DNA of 64,000 bases, from contig NZ_CP017157.1 in NCBI RefSeq assembly GCF_001729485.1, positions 6,882,001 through 6,946,000 on the forward strand. The letters are read 5' to 3'. This document shows positions 25,647-35,284 of the stretch, in pieces. The notes under the pieces were generated by a model. The model had not been told where the DNA came from, searched no databases, and was given only the letters and a program-made list of their open reading frames with translations. Every line of letters begins with the position of its first letter. The first letter of the stretch is position 1. This DNA comes from Streptomyces lydicus. GTDB lineage: Bacteria; Actinomycetota; Actinomycetes; Streptomycetales; Streptomycetaceae. The position numbers were made by a program, and so were the translations under genes.

Positions 25647-27053
25647 TCAGGTCCTGGGCCAGGTCTCCGCCAGGTCGCCCCACAGGTGGGCGGCGGTCTC
25701 GACGCCCTTCATCAGCAGGTCGAGTTCGACTTTTTCGTTCGGTGCGTGCCAGCCGTCGGACGGGACGGAGATGCCGAGGAAGAGGACCGGGACACCGAGG
25801 ACGTCCTGGAGGTCGGCGGCCGGGCCGGAGCCGCCCTCGCGGGTGAAGCGGATCTTCTGGCCGAAGGCGCGCCCCATGGCGCGGACGACGGACTGGAGCG
25901 CGGGGTGGTCGAGCGGGGTGAGGCAGGGGCGGGTGGCGCCCCAGAAGGTGATCTTGTGGCGGATGCCCGCCGGGAGCCGGTCGGCGACCCAGTCGCGTAC
26001 GGACTGCTGGACGGCGTCGGCGTCCTGGCCGGCGACCAGCCGGAAGGACAGCTTCAGCTGGGCGGTGGACGGGACGATGGTCTTGCCGCCGGGGCCCTGG
26101 TAGCCGCCGCCGATGCCGTTGACCTCGGCGGTCGGGCGGGCCCAGATGCGTTCCAGGGTGGTGCTGCCGGCCTCGCCGAGGGCGGCGTGGGAGTGGGCGG
26201 TGCGCAGCCACTGCTCCTCGTCGAAGGGCAGCTCGGCGAAGAGTTCGCGCTCGCGGTCGGTGAGCTCGATCACGCCGTCGTAGAAGCCGGGGACGGCGAC
26301 GCGGCGGTCGGCGTCGTGGAGTGCGGCGGCCAGGCGGGCGGCTTCGGTGGCGGGGTTGGGCACCGCGCCGCCGAACGAGCCGGAGTGGATGTCCTGGTCC
26401 GGGCCGTACAGGTCGATCTGACAGTCCGTCAGGCCGCGCATGCCGGTGCAGACGGTGGGGGTGTCCCGGGACCACATGCCGGTGTCGGAGACGATCACCA
26501 CGTCACAGGCGAGGCGTCCGGCGTGCTTCTCGATCAGGGCGGGGAAGTTCGGCGAGCCGGACTCCTCCTCCCCCTCGATGAGCAGCTTGAGGTTGACGGC
26601 GGGGGCGGTGCGGCCGGTGGCGGCGAGGTGCGCGCGGACGCCGAGGGTGTGGAAGAAGACCTGCCCCTTGTCGTCGGCCGCGCCTCGGGCGTAGAGCTTG
26701 CCGTCGACGGTCTGCGGCTCGAAGGGGTCGGTGTGCCAGCCGTCCTCGCGGGCGGCGGGCTGGACGTCGTGGTGGCCGTAGACGAGCACGGTCGGCGCGG
26801 ACGGGTCGCCGGAGGGCCACTCGGCGAAGACGGCGGGCAGGCCGTCGCCTTCGGTCTCCCAGATCTCGGCGGTGGGGAAGCCGGTGTCGGTGAGCTTGGC
26901 GGCGAGCCATTCGGCGCTGCGGCGGACCTCGCCGGCGCGCTCCGGGTCGGCGGACACGGAGGGGATGCGCAGCCAGTCGGCGAGGTCGTCGAGGAATGCC
27001 TCGCGGTGGCCGGTGAGGTACGCGCGGACGGCGCTGTCCGGGGTTGTGCTCAT
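25647..27053 (-). CDS. M20-family dipeptidase, 468 aa
   Basis: Cytoplasmic dizinc dipeptidase of the M20A/carnosinase-like group. The first metal His lies in VYGHHDVQPA, the bridging Asp in ARGAADDKGQ, the catalytic Glu pair in LIEGEEESGSPNF, and another ligand Asp in VIVSDTGMW. The lid domain sits between about residues 205 and 310, with HSGSFGGAVPNP. No signal peptide. ATG 27053 is 10 bp after the adnB stop, so it is likely co-transcribed with adnB. Mycobacteria carry a different gene (a potassium-channel-like protein) at this place. Confidence 0.92.
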   Translation of the reverse strand: MSTTPDSAVRAYLTGHREAFLDDLADWLRIPSVSADPERAGEVRRSAEWLAAKLTDTGFPTAEIWETEGDGLPAVFAEWPSGDPSAPTVLVYGHHDVQPAAREDGWHTDPFEPQTVDGKLYARGAADDKGQVFFHTLGVRAHLAATGRTAPAVNLKLLIEGEEESGSPNFPALIEKHAGRLACDVVIVSDTGMWSRDTPTVCTGMRGLTDCQIDLYGPDQDIHSGSFGGAVPNPATEAARLAAALHDADRRVAVPGFYDGVIELTDRERELFAELPFDEEQWLRTAHSHAALGEAGSTTLERIWARPTAEVNGIGGGYQGPGGKTIVPSTAQLKLSFRLVAGQDADAVQQSVRDWVADRLPAGIRHKITFWGATRPCLTPLDHPALQSVVRAMGRAFGQKIRFTREGGSGPAADLQDVLGVPVLFLGISVPSDGWHAPNEKVELDLLMKGVETAAHLWGDLAETWPRT

Positions 27054-27063
27054 ACGACCGAGC

Positions 27064-30000
27064 CTATCGGCCTTTCGGAGGGGGACGGTCGGCGGTCTCG
27101 CCGAGCAGGATGCGCTCCAGTCCGGCGCGGCCGGGCAGGTGCCGGGGCCGGATGACCTCGCCGCTGCGTACGTGGACGAAGGCGGCGCCCACGGCGGAGG
27201 GGGGCAGGCCGTAGCGCTCGGCCCAGGCGAGGCGGTAGACGGCGAGCTGGAGGGGGTCGGCGGTGGGGGCGCCTCCCGTGCCCGTGCGGCTGTGGGGGTG
27301 GGCGCGGCCGGTCTTCCAGTCGATGATCTCGAAGCGGTCGCCGTCGGGGCCGGGCTCCTTGTAGACGGCGTCGATGCGGCCGCGGATCAGTCGTCCGGCG
27401 AGCGTCAGCTGGAAGGGGGCTTCGACGCGGAAGGGGGTGCGGTGGGCGTAGGGGGTGCGGGCGAAGGCTTCCTTGAGGGCTTCGAGGTCGCTTTCATCGG
27501 CGATGTCTGCTTCGTCGGCCTCGTCGGCGCCGGGGAGTTCGTCGGGGCCGAGCAGCGGCAGGGTCAGTTCTTCGAAGCGGGATTCGACCCAGGCGTGGAA
27601 GCGGATGCCCCGGCGGGCGCCGGGGCGGGGCGGGCGCGGCATGGGGCGGGCGAGTTCGCGGGCGAAGCCGTCGGGGTCGGCGGCGAGGTGCAGCAGTTGG
27701 GTGGCGCTGAGGGCGGCGGGCAGCGGGACGTCGCGGACGGTGGCGCGGGAGCGGCGCAGCTCGGCGGTGAGGGCGTCGAGGTCGCGGTCCCAGGAGCCGA
27801 TGGTGCGGCGCTCCTCGGGGAGGAGGGTGTGCGGGCCGCGGTCGGTGTCGTCGGGGTGCGGGGCGGTGGGGTCGTCCGGGGCGGCGGTGGTCGCGGGGTC
27901 GGCGGCGTCGCGGGGTGCGCTGCGGGCGGGTGGTGTGAGGTCGGGTTCGGTGGAGCGCTGGGCGATGATCCGGGCGGGGTGCGGGGCGGTGCCGGTCGCG
28001 GGGCGGTCCTCGTCCTGGGTCGGGTGGTCGTACGCGGGTGCGGGCCCGTGCGCCGGGTCGTGGTCCGCCCGGGCGGGTGCGTGCGCGGCGGCGGCGTCGA
28101 AGAGGTCGGACGGGCCGAAGGGGGCGGCGGGATCGAAGGGGTCCGAGGGGTCTGAGGAGGCGAACGGGTCGTCCTCGGGGAGGGCCTCGGGAGCGCCGTC
28201 GAGGGCTTCGGGGTGGTCGTACGGCTCGTCCTCCCACGGCTCCCACTCCTCGTCGGCGGGCGGCGGTGGCCACTCGGGGTCGTGCGCGGGGGGCTGCGGC
28301 GGGACGGCTCCGGTGCCGTTGCCCGAAGCGGTGCCGGAGCCGGAGGGGGCGCCGGGGCCGGAGCCGGTGTCGGCCATGGTCGTGGCGAGGCGGCGGGCCA
28401 GGTGGGCGCGGACCGTGGCGGCTGCGGCGCGGCGGCGGTCCGTCGCGGTGGGGTCGAGGGGCAGCGGCCAGACCTGGTCGGCGGCGGCCTCGGTGAGGGC
28501 GGGGTTCTCGGCGCCGTCCTCGGGGGCGGCGGCCCAGTGCTCGATCTCGCCGTGGCCCGCCTCGCAGTGCGCGCGCAGCGCCTCCAGGAAGGCGGACGGG
28601 CCGCGGGGGCGCTTCTGGTTGGGGCCCCACCAGTGGCCGGAGCCGAGCAGCAGGCTGCGGGGGCGGGTGAAGGTGACGTAGCCGAGGCGGAGCTCCTCGG
28701 TTTCCTGGTGGTGCTTCATCGCCTCCTTGAAGGACTTCAGGCCGCGGGCGGCCCATTCGTCGACGTCGGGGAGGGTCGCGGCGTCGCCGCGCAGGGAGTG
28801 CGGCAGGACGCGGGCGCGGCTGATCCAGGACTCGCGGGCCTGTTCGCTGGGGAACTGCTTGCTGACCAGGCCGGGGACGGCGACGACGTCCCATTCCAGG
28901 CCCTTGGACTTGTGGGCGGTGAGGACCTTGACGGTGTTGTCGCCGCCGGGGAGGGAGCTGTCGAGTCCCTTTTCGTACTGGACGGCGGTGCGCAGGAAGC
29001 CGAGGAAGGCGAGGAGGGTGGCCTCGCCGTCGAGGGCTTCGCCGCCCTGTTTGGCGGCGAAGCCGGCGGCGATGTCGAGGAAGGTGCCGAGGGTTTCGCG
29101 GCGGCGGGCGGCGAGGGCGTGCGGGGAGGCGGACAGTTCGACCTCCAGGCCGGTGGTGGCCAGGATCCGGTGGAGGACGTCCATGAGGGGGTCGGCGAGG
29201 GAGCGCCGCAGCTCGCGGAGTTCGGTGGCGAGGTAGGCGAAGCGCACCCGGGCCTCGGCAGAGAACGGCAGCCCGTCGTCGGGGCCTTCGGCTTCGAGGA
29301 AGGTGTCGAGGGCGTCGGCGAGGGAGACGGTCTCCGCCGGGTCGACGCCTTCGACGGCTTCGGCGAGGCGGGTGGCGGGGTCGTCGGAGGGGCCGGTGCG
29401 GTGGACGAGGGTGCGGGCGCGGCGGCCGAGGAGGGCGAGGTCGCGGGGGCCGATGCGCCAGCGCGGGCCGATCAGCAGGCGGACCAGGGAGGCGTTGGCG
29501 GTGGGGTCCTGGAGGACTTCGCAGACGGCGACGAGGTCGGCGATCTCGGGGAGGTGCAGCAGCCCGGAGAGGCCGACGACCTCGACGGGGACGTCCCGGG
29601 CGACGAGGGCGCCCTGGATGCGGGCGAAGTCCGCGGCGGTGCGGCACAGGACGGCGATCTCGCCGGGCGGGGTGCCGGTGCGGACGAGGTGGGCGAGGGA
29701 GTCGGCGAGCCAGTCGATCTCTTCGGCGTGGGTGGGCAGCAGGGCGCAGCGCACGATGCCGTCGCGTTCGGCGCCGGGGGCGGGGCGCAGGGCTTCGACG
29801 CCTTCGTGCATGGCGCGGAGGGGGGCGGCGAGGCCGTTGGCGAGGTCGAGGAGGCGGCCGCCGCTGCGGCGGTTCTCGCTGAGGGCGAAGCGGCGGGCGG
29901 GGGTGCCGTCCCGGAAGGGGAAGTGCTGGGGGAAGTCGTCGAGGTTGGCGACGGAGGCGCCGCGCCAGCCGTAGATGGCCTGGCAGGGGTCGCCGACGGC

Positions 30001-30924
30001 GGTGACGGCGTGGCCGGTCGGGGCGCCGCCGGTGCCGGCGCCGAAGAGGCCGGAGAGCAGCAGCCGCTGGGCGACGGAGGTGTCCTGGTACTCGTCGAGC
30101 AGGACGACGCGGAATTCGTCGCGCAGGATGCGGCCGGTTTCCGGGCGGGTGGTGGCGAGGGTCGCGGAGTGGGCGATCTGGTCGCCGAAGTCGAGCAGGT
30201 CGCGGTGGCGCTTCTCGCTGCGGTAGGCGGTGACGAGGTCGAGGAGTTCCAGGCGGCCGCGGGCGGTGTCGGGGACCTTGCGCAGGTCGGCGTTGGTGAG
30301 TTTGACGCCGTCGAGGGCGGCGAGCAGCGCGGTGTCGTGGGCGCGGAGCTCGGCGGGGTCGACGAGGTGCTCGGCGAGTTCGGCGTCGAGGGCGAGGAGG
30401 TCCTCCACGAGGGAGGGCAGGGAGGTGGTGAGCGAGGGGTAGGGGCCGGGGGCGGTGCGCAGGGTGCGGGCGGCGAGCTGGAAGCGGGTGGCGTCGGCCA
30501 GCAGCCGGGCACTGGGTTCCAGCCCGATGCGCAGGCCGTGGTCCTTGAGGAGCTGGCCGGCGAAGGCGTGGTAGGTGGAGATCCGTGGTTCTCCGGGGGG
30601 CTGGTCGGCTGCCGGGTCGCCGTCGGCCGGGGAGGCGTCGGGGTCGGTGACGCCGGCGGCCAGCAGGGCGGCCCGGACGCGTTCGGCGAGTTCGCCGGCG
30701 GCCTTGTTCGTGAACGTCAGCCCGAGGACCTGCTCGGGGGCGACCTGGCCGGTGCCCACCAGCCACACCACCCGGGCGGCCATGACGGTGGTCTTCCCGG
30801 AGCCGGCTCCGGCCACGATGACCTGCGGGGCGGGCGGGGCGGTGATGCACGCCGTCTGCTCCGGGGTGAACGGGATCCCGAGGAGCTCCTTGAGCTGCTC
30901 GGGGTCGGTGATGCGGGCTGACAC
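27064..30924 (-). CDS. adnB: AdnB-like helicase-nuclease subunit, 1286 aa
   Basis: UvrD-type motor plus C-terminal RecB-like nuclease. In mycobacteria AdnA and AdnB form the heterodimeric motor that resects double-strand breaks. Walker A is GAGSGKTT (residues about 39-46), the DExx box LLDEYQDTS, and motif V LTAHKSKGLEWD. After the motor comes an approximately 200-residue acidic Pro/Asp/Glu-rich insertion (EWEPWEDEPYDHPEA), then the nuclease with GRIDAVYKEP, IIDWKTGR and QLAVYRLAW, all catalytic residues present. GTG 30924 gives MSARITDPEQL; the frame is open to TTG 30954. It lies 166 bp after adnA. Confidence 0.9.
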   Translation of the reverse strand: MSARITDPEQLKELLGIPFTPEQTACITAPPAPQVIVAGAGSGKTTVMAARVVWLVGTGQVAPEQVLGLTFTNKAAGELAERVRAALLAAGVTDPDASPADGDPAADQPPGEPRISTYHAFAGQLLKDHGLRIGLEPSARLLADATRFQLAARTLRTAPGPYPSLTTSLPSLVEDLLALDAELAEHLVDPAELRAHDTALLAALDGVKLTNADLRKVPDTARGRLELLDLVTAYRSEKRHRDLLDFGDQIAHSATLATTRPETGRILRDEFRVVLLDEYQDTSVAQRLLLSGLFGAGTGGAPTGHAVTAVGDPCQAIYGWRGASVANLDDFPQHFPFRDGTPARRFALSENRRSGGRLLDLANGLAAPLRAMHEGVEALRPAPGAERDGIVRCALLPTHAEEIDWLADSLAHLVRTGTPPGEIAVLCRTAADFARIQGALVARDVPVEVVGLSGLLHLPEIADLVAVCEVLQDPTANASLVRLLIGPRWRIGPRDLALLGRRARTLVHRTGPSDDPATRLAEAVEGVDPAETVSLADALDTFLEAEGPDDGLPFSAEARVRFAYLATELRELRRSLADPLMDVLHRILATTGLEVELSASPHALAARRRETLGTFLDIAAGFAAKQGGEALDGEATLLAFLGFLRTAVQYEKGLDSSLPGGDNTVKVLTAHKSKGLEWDVVAVPGLVSKQFPSEQARESWISRARVLPHSLRGDAATLPDVDEWAARGLKSFKEAMKHHQETEELRLGYVTFTRPRSLLLGSGHWWGPNQKRPRGPSAFLEALRAHCEAGHGEIEHWAAAPEDGAENPALTEAAADQVWPLPLDPTATDRRRAAAATVRAHLARRLATTMADTGSGPGAPSGSGTASGNGTGAVPPQPPAHDPEWPPPPADEEWEPWEDEPYDHPEALDGAPEALPEDDPFASSDPSDPFDPAAPFGPSDLFDAAAAHAPARADHDPAHGPAPAYDHPTQDEDRPATGTAPHPARIIAQRSTEPDLTPPARSAPRDAADPATTAAPDDPTAPHPDDTDRGPHTLLPEERRTIGSWDRDLDALTAELRRSRATVRDVPLPAALSATQLLHLAADPDGFARELARPMPRPPRPGARRGIRFHAWVESRFEELTLPLLGPDELPGADEADEADIADESDLEALKEAFARTPYAHRTPFRVEAPFQLTLAGRLIRGRIDAVYKEPGPDGDRFEIIDWKTGRAHPHSRTGTGGAPTADPLQLAVYRLAWAERYGLPPSAVGAAFVHVRSGEVIRPRHLPGRAGLERILLGETADRPPPKGR

Positions 30925-31090
30925 AGCGAAAACCGTAACGGGCGGCACTGACAATCACCGCCGCCGGCCGCATCGATGCAGGTCACAGGGTTATGGGTGG
31001 CGGGCGCGGCGGCGGGGTCCGGTTGCCGCGGCGGGTCCCGTCCGGCCGTCGCGTCGCCCGGGCGTCGTGCGCCGCGGCGGGCCGCCGTGG

Positions 31091-34000
31091 CTATTCGACG
31101 ACGTGCCGGCCCTCCGGCTGGGCGCTGCACGAGGCACGGAACGCGCAGTGGGTGCAGTGGGTGCCGGTGCTGGGCGTGAACCGTTCCTCCAGGACGCGGC
31201 CCGCGGCGGTGGCGAGGAGTTCGGCGGCCCACTCCCCTTCGAGCGGCGGCTGCGCCTGTACGGAGGGCAGCGCGTCGCCGCCTTCCTTCTGGGGTGCGCC
31301 GAGGCGCAGGTGGACCAGTTCGGCGCCGCCGGGTTCCGGGGTGCGGCCGTCGAAGGCGTCGTCGACGGCGCCCTCGCGCACCGCGAGCTGGTAGACGGCG
31401 AGCTGGGGGTGGCGGGCGACTTCCGGGCCGGTGGGCTTCTGTTTGCCGGTCTTGAAGTCGACGACGTATGCCTTGCCCTGCGCGTCCCGTGAGACGTGGT
31501 CCATGCTGCCGCGGATCCGGACCTCGTAGCCGCCGGCGCCGAGGGTGACGTCGAAGTCGTGCTCGGTGGCGACGGTGTCGCGGCCGTGGGTGTCGCGTTC
31601 CATGACGTGCCAGCGCAGGAAGCGTTCCAGGGCGGCGCGGGCGTTGTCCTTCTCCTGGCGGGACTTCCAGGGGGCGTCGAAGGCGAGCGCGTCCCATACG
31701 GAGTCCAGGCGCTCCATGAGGACGGTCAGGTCGGCGGGGGTGCTGCCGGAGGCGACCTCGTCGGCGAGGACGTGGACGACGTTGCCGAAGCCCTGGGCGG
31801 CGGTGGCGGGGGCGTCCGCCTTGACCTCGCGGCCCAGGAACCACTGGAGCGAGCAGGTGTTGGCGAGCTGGTGGAGGGCGCTGCCGGACAGGGCGACGGG
31901 CCGGTCGCGGTCGCGCAGCGGGACGGCGCTGTGGGTGGGTTCGGCCAGGCCCCACCAGTTGTCGGGGTGGGCGGCCGGTACCAGGGGCCGGTGGTCGTCG
32001 TCGTGCAGCGCGGCGAGGGTGGCGAGCCGCTGGGCGGCGGCCTCGCGCAGTGCGGGGCCGGCGTCCGGGTCGACGGTGGTGGCGCGGAGTTCGGCGACGA
32101 GCGCGGCGACGGAGAGGGGGCGGCGGGGGCGGCCGGTGACGTCCTGGGGGGTGACGCCGAGTTCGGTGAGGAAACGGGAGGGCTGGTCGCCGTCGTCGGC
32201 GGCGGCCTTGACGGCGGTGACGACCAGCCGTTCGCGGGCGCGGGTGGCGGCCACGTAGAACAGCCGGCGTTCCTCGGCGAGCAGCGCGCCGGGGGTGAGG
32301 GGTTCGGCGAGGCCGTCGCGGCCGATGCGGTCGGCCTCCAGGAGGGAGCCGCGGCGGCGCAGGTCGGGCCAGAGTCCTTCCTGGACGCCGGCGACGACGA
32401 CGAGCCGCCATTCCAGGCCCTTGGCGCGGTGCGCGGTCATCAGGCGGACGGCGTCGGGGCGGACGGTGCGGCGGGTGAGGGTGTCGGCGGCGATGTCCTG
32501 GGCGTCGAGTTCCTCCAGGAAGTTGAGGGCGCCGCGGCCGCCGGTGCGTTCCTCGGCGCGGGCGGCGGTCTCGAAGAGGGTGACCACCGCGTCGAGGTCG
32601 CGGTCGGCGTTGCGGCCGGCGGCGCCGCCGCGCCGGGCGGCCCGCTCCAGGCGCTGCGGCCAGGGGGTGCCGTCCCACAGTTCCCAGAGGGCCTGTTCGG
32701 CGGTGCCACCGCCGGCGAGCAGTTCGCGGGCCTTGTGCAGCAGCGTTCCGAGCCGCTGGGCGCCGCGGGCGTAGCCGGGGTCGTGGGTGACCAGGCGCCG
32801 GGGTTCGGCGAGGGCGCGGGCGAGGAGCTGGTCGGAGGGGGGCGGCAGCGGTTGTCCGGCGGCGCGTTCCTCCTCGCGCAGGGCGCGGCCGAGGCGGCGC
32901 AGGTCGGCGGAGTCCATCCCGCCCAGGGGGGAGGTGAGCAGGTCGAGGGCGGTTTCGGCGTCGAGCCAGGGGGCGGGGGCGGCGTCCCGGGGGGCCGGGG
33001 CCCGCTCGCCGTCGGGGGCGGTCGCGGTCGTTGCGTCGTCGGGGGTGGTGGGCTCCGGCGGAGTTGCCAGGGCTGCCCGGGCGGCGGCGCGCAGGGCCGT
33101 CAGCAGCGGGGCGACGGCCGGTTCGTGGCGCAGCGGTAGGTCGTCGCCGTCGATGTCGAGGGGGACCCCGGCGGAGGTGAGCGCGCGCCGCACGGCGGGT
33201 ATCGAGCGGCCGCCGGCGCGCACCAGCACGGCCATCTCGCGCCAGGGGACGCCGTCCTCCAGGTGGGCGCGGCGCAGGATGTCGGCGACGTTGTCCAGTT
33301 CGGTGCCGGGGGTCGGGTACGTGTACACCTCGACGCGGCCGCCGTCCCGTACGGGGGACGGTTCGCGGTGGGCGCGTACCTTGTCGGCGGGCAGCCGGGT
33401 GAGCGGCATCCGGCGGGTCAGCAGCCGGGTGGCCGCGAGCAGGGTGGCGCCGGAGCGCCGGGAGGTGCCGAGCACCGCCACCGGGGCGGGGGTGCCGTCG
33501 CCTCGCCGGAAGGTCTCGGGGAAGTCGAGGATGCCGTTGACGTCGGCGCCGCGGAAGGCGTAGATCGACTGGTCGGGGTCGCCGAAGGCGATCAGGGTGC
33601 GGCCCGGGGAGCCCGGTGCGCCGGCCGTGGTGTGGTTGCCGGCGAGCGCCCGCAGCAGCCGTACCTGGGCGACGTCGGTGTCCTGGTACTCGTCGACGTA
33701 GACGGCGTCGTAACGGGCGGCGAGGCCGGCGGCGACGTCGGTGCGCCCGGCGAGGAGGACCGCGCGGTGCACCAACTCGGCGTAGTCCAGGACGCCCTGG
33801 GCGTCGAGGACGTCGAGGTATTCGGCGAGGAAGCCCGCGGCGGCGGTCCAGTCGGGGCGTCCGGTGCGGCGGGCGAAGTCGCCGAGGGCGTCCGGGCCCA
33901 GGCCCAGTTCGCGGCTGCGGGCCAGTACCGCGCGGACCTCGTCGGCGAAACCTCGGGTGGTCAGGCAGGCGCGCAGTTCGTCGGGCCAGCTGATCGCGGC

Positions 34001-34498
34001 GCGGTCGGCGCCGGCCAGTTCGGCCTGTCCTTCGAGGAGCTCACGGACGACGAGGTCCTGCTCGGGGCCGGACAGCAGCCGCAGCGGGTCGGCGAAGAGG
34101 TCCGCGTCCTGGTGGGCGCGGACCAGGGCGTAGCAGTAGGAGTGGAAGGTGGTGGCCTGCGGGACGAAGCCGGTGCCGAGGCGGGCGGCGAGCCGGTCGC
34201 GGAGGGCGACGGCGGCCTTGCGGCTGAAGGTGAGGACGAGGATCCGGTCGGGGTCGGCGCCGGCGCGTACCCGGCGCGCGACGGACTCCACCAGCGTGGT
34301 GGTCTTGCCGGTGCCGGGGCCCGCCAGCACCAGCAGCGGGCCGTGCCGGTGGTCAACCACGGCCTGCTGGGCTGCGTCCAAGGCAGGAGGATCCACCTGT
34401 GCCGGCGGTGTGCGCACCAGGCGGTACGCGCCGGGGGCAGCCCGCCGCGCCGCCTGGTGGGGCTGCGTCGGCGGGGCGGCCGAGAAGGAGGAACTCAC
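31091..34498 (-). CDS. adnA: AdnA-like helicase-nuclease subunit, 1135 aa
   Basis: Second subunit of the AdnAB-type recombination motor. Walker A GPGTGKTT is at residues 60-67, the DExx box is YVDEYQDTD, the SF1 motif is AFGDPDQSIYAFRG, and motif V LMTAHRAKGLEW. The C-terminal RecB-like nuclease has IRGSMDHVS, VVDFKTGKQ and HPQLAVYQLAV. One cysteine in NTCSLQWFLGRE plus the C-terminal CTHCAFRASC give the four-cysteine pattern of iron-sulfur AddB-type nucleases. GTG 34498 (MSSSFSAAPPTQ) avoids overlap with the alkyltransferase-like gene; the frame is open to 34945. Gene order adnA-adnB is as in mycobacteria. Confidence 0.9.
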   Translation of the reverse strand: MSSSFSAAPPTQPHQAARRAAPGAYRLVRTPPAQVDPPALDAAQQAVVDHRHGPLLVLAGPGTGKTTTLVESVARRVRAGADPDRILVLTFSRKAAVALRDRLAARLGTGFVPQATTFHSYCYALVRAHQDADLFADPLRLLSGPEQDLVVRELLEGQAELAGADRAAISWPDELRACLTTRGFADEVRAVLARSRELGLGPDALGDFARRTGRPDWTAAAGFLAEYLDVLDAQGVLDYAELVHRAVLLAGRTDVAAGLAARYDAVYVDEYQDTDVAQVRLLRALAGNHTTAGAPGSPGRTLIAFGDPDQSIYAFRGADVNGILDFPETFRRGDGTPAPVAVLGTSRRSGATLLAATRLLTRRMPLTRLPADKVRAHREPSPVRDGGRVEVYTYPTPGTELDNVADILRRAHLEDGVPWREMAVLVRAGGRSIPAVRRALTSAGVPLDIDGDDLPLRHEPAVAPLLTALRAAARAALATPPEPTTPDDATTATAPDGERAPAPRDAAPAPWLDAETALDLLTSPLGGMDSADLRRLGRALREEERAAGQPLPPPSDQLLARALAEPRRLVTHDPGYARGAQRLGTLLHKARELLAGGGTAEQALWELWDGTPWPQRLERAARRGGAAGRNADRDLDAVVTLFETAARAEERTGGRGALNFLEELDAQDIAADTLTRRTVRPDAVRLMTAHRAKGLEWRLVVVAGVQEGLWPDLRRRGSLLEADRIGRDGLAEPLTPGALLAEERRLFYVAATRARERLVVTAVKAAADDGDQPSRFLTELGVTPQDVTGRPRRPLSVAALVAELRATTVDPDAGPALREAAAQRLATLAALHDDDHRPLVPAAHPDNWWGLAEPTHSAVPLRDRDRPVALSGSALHQLANTCSLQWFLGREVKADAPATAAQGFGNVVHVLADEVASGSTPADLTVLMERLDSVWDALAFDAPWKSRQEKDNARAALERFLRWHVMERDTHGRDTVATEHDFDVTLGAGGYEVRIRGSMDHVSRDAQGKAYVVDFKTGKQKPTGPEVARHPQLAVYQLAVREGAVDDAFDGRTPEPGGAELVHLRLGAPQKEGGDALPSVQAQPPLEGEWAAELLATAAGRVLEERFTPSTGTHCTHCAFRASCSAQPEGRHVVE

Positions 34499-34598
34499 GT
34501 GGATCGCCGGTCCTGAGGAGGTGCTGGTCGTGGTGCGGAAGCGGTGCGGGGCGCGCCGCGGTGCGGGCCGCCCGTGCGGCGGCCGCGCGCCCTCCACG

Positions 34599-35060
34599 CT
34601 AAGGGGCGCCGCCGTCGTCCTGGCGGCCGTCCCAGCGGGCCCGGCGCATGTCGATCTTCGGTATGTGGTCGTCGGCGGCCCGCGCGGCGTCGCGCAGCGG
34701 GGTGCCCTCCTCGCGGTAGTGGGCCAGCGCCCGCAGCTCGCTGCCGGGCAGCAGCCGGCCGTCCGCGCGCACCACCCGCCACCAGGGCACCGCGCCACCG
34801 TAGAGGGCCATGGCCCGGCCGACCTGCCGGGGGCCCACCCGGCGGCCGCCGCCGGGAGGTGCCGCGGGTCCGCCGCCGTCCGCCGCCGGACCTGCTCCGG
34901 GCTGCCCGTCGTCCGGTCCGTCGTCGTCGAGCCACTCCGCGACATCGCCGTACGTCATCACCCGGCCCGCCGGGATCAGTTCGGCGACGGCCAGGACACG
35001 CTCGGCGTAGTCGGGGTACTCGGGCGGTTCACCCCGTGCCGTGTCTCCGGTCCCACTCAT
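34599..35060 (-). CDS. Alkyltransferase-like protein (ATL, MGMT family), 153 aa
   Basis: DNA-binding domain of O6-alkylguanine methyltransferase without the acceptor cysteine: the PCHR active-site motif reads PWWRVVR (residues 92-98). ATL proteins bind O6-alkylguanine and flag it for nucleotide excision repair rather than repairing it. The winged-helix part is VLAVAELIPAGRVMTYGDVA. An unusual Gly/Pro/Asp-rich insertion (residues about 46-73) splits the helix-turn-helix from QVGRAMALYGG. ATG 35060 has AGGATGG upstream. The stop lies 100 bp before adnA in the same orientation, so co-expression with the repair motor is plausible. Confidence 0.88.
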   Translation of the reverse strand: MSGTGDTARGEPPEYPDYAERVLAVAELIPAGRVMTYGDVAEWLDDDGPDDGQPGAGPAADGGGPAAPPGGGRRVGPRQVGRAMALYGGAVPWWRVVRADGRLLPGSELRALAHYREEGTPLRDAARAADDHIPKIDMRRARWDGRQDDGGAP

Positions 35061-35284
35061 TCGGTCCATCCTGCCCTACGGCACCGACAATGGGAGCGGA
35101 CAGACGGTCCGGGACCACCTCAGGGTGACCGGCGGCACGGTGCCGCCGGCCGCGGTGCGGGGCGGGGCGGCACCCGCACCCGCCCGGCAGCGGGGGCGGA
35201 CGTTCCGCTTCCCGTACCCCCGAAATGCACCCTGATGCCCCCCTCCACCGGTCGGCCGTGCCACCATCTTCCGGACGGTGACTG

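Noticed and set aside
27064..34498. Two large helicase-nuclease genes as a new anti-phage defence system
   Set aside because: Domain order, gene order and neighbourhood match the chromosomal AdnAB recombination machine; no defence genes nearby.
34499..34945. Extension of AdnA to the far upstream start at 34945
   Set aside because: It would overlap most of the alkyltransferase-like gene in another frame, and the extra sequence is low-complexity Arg/Pro.
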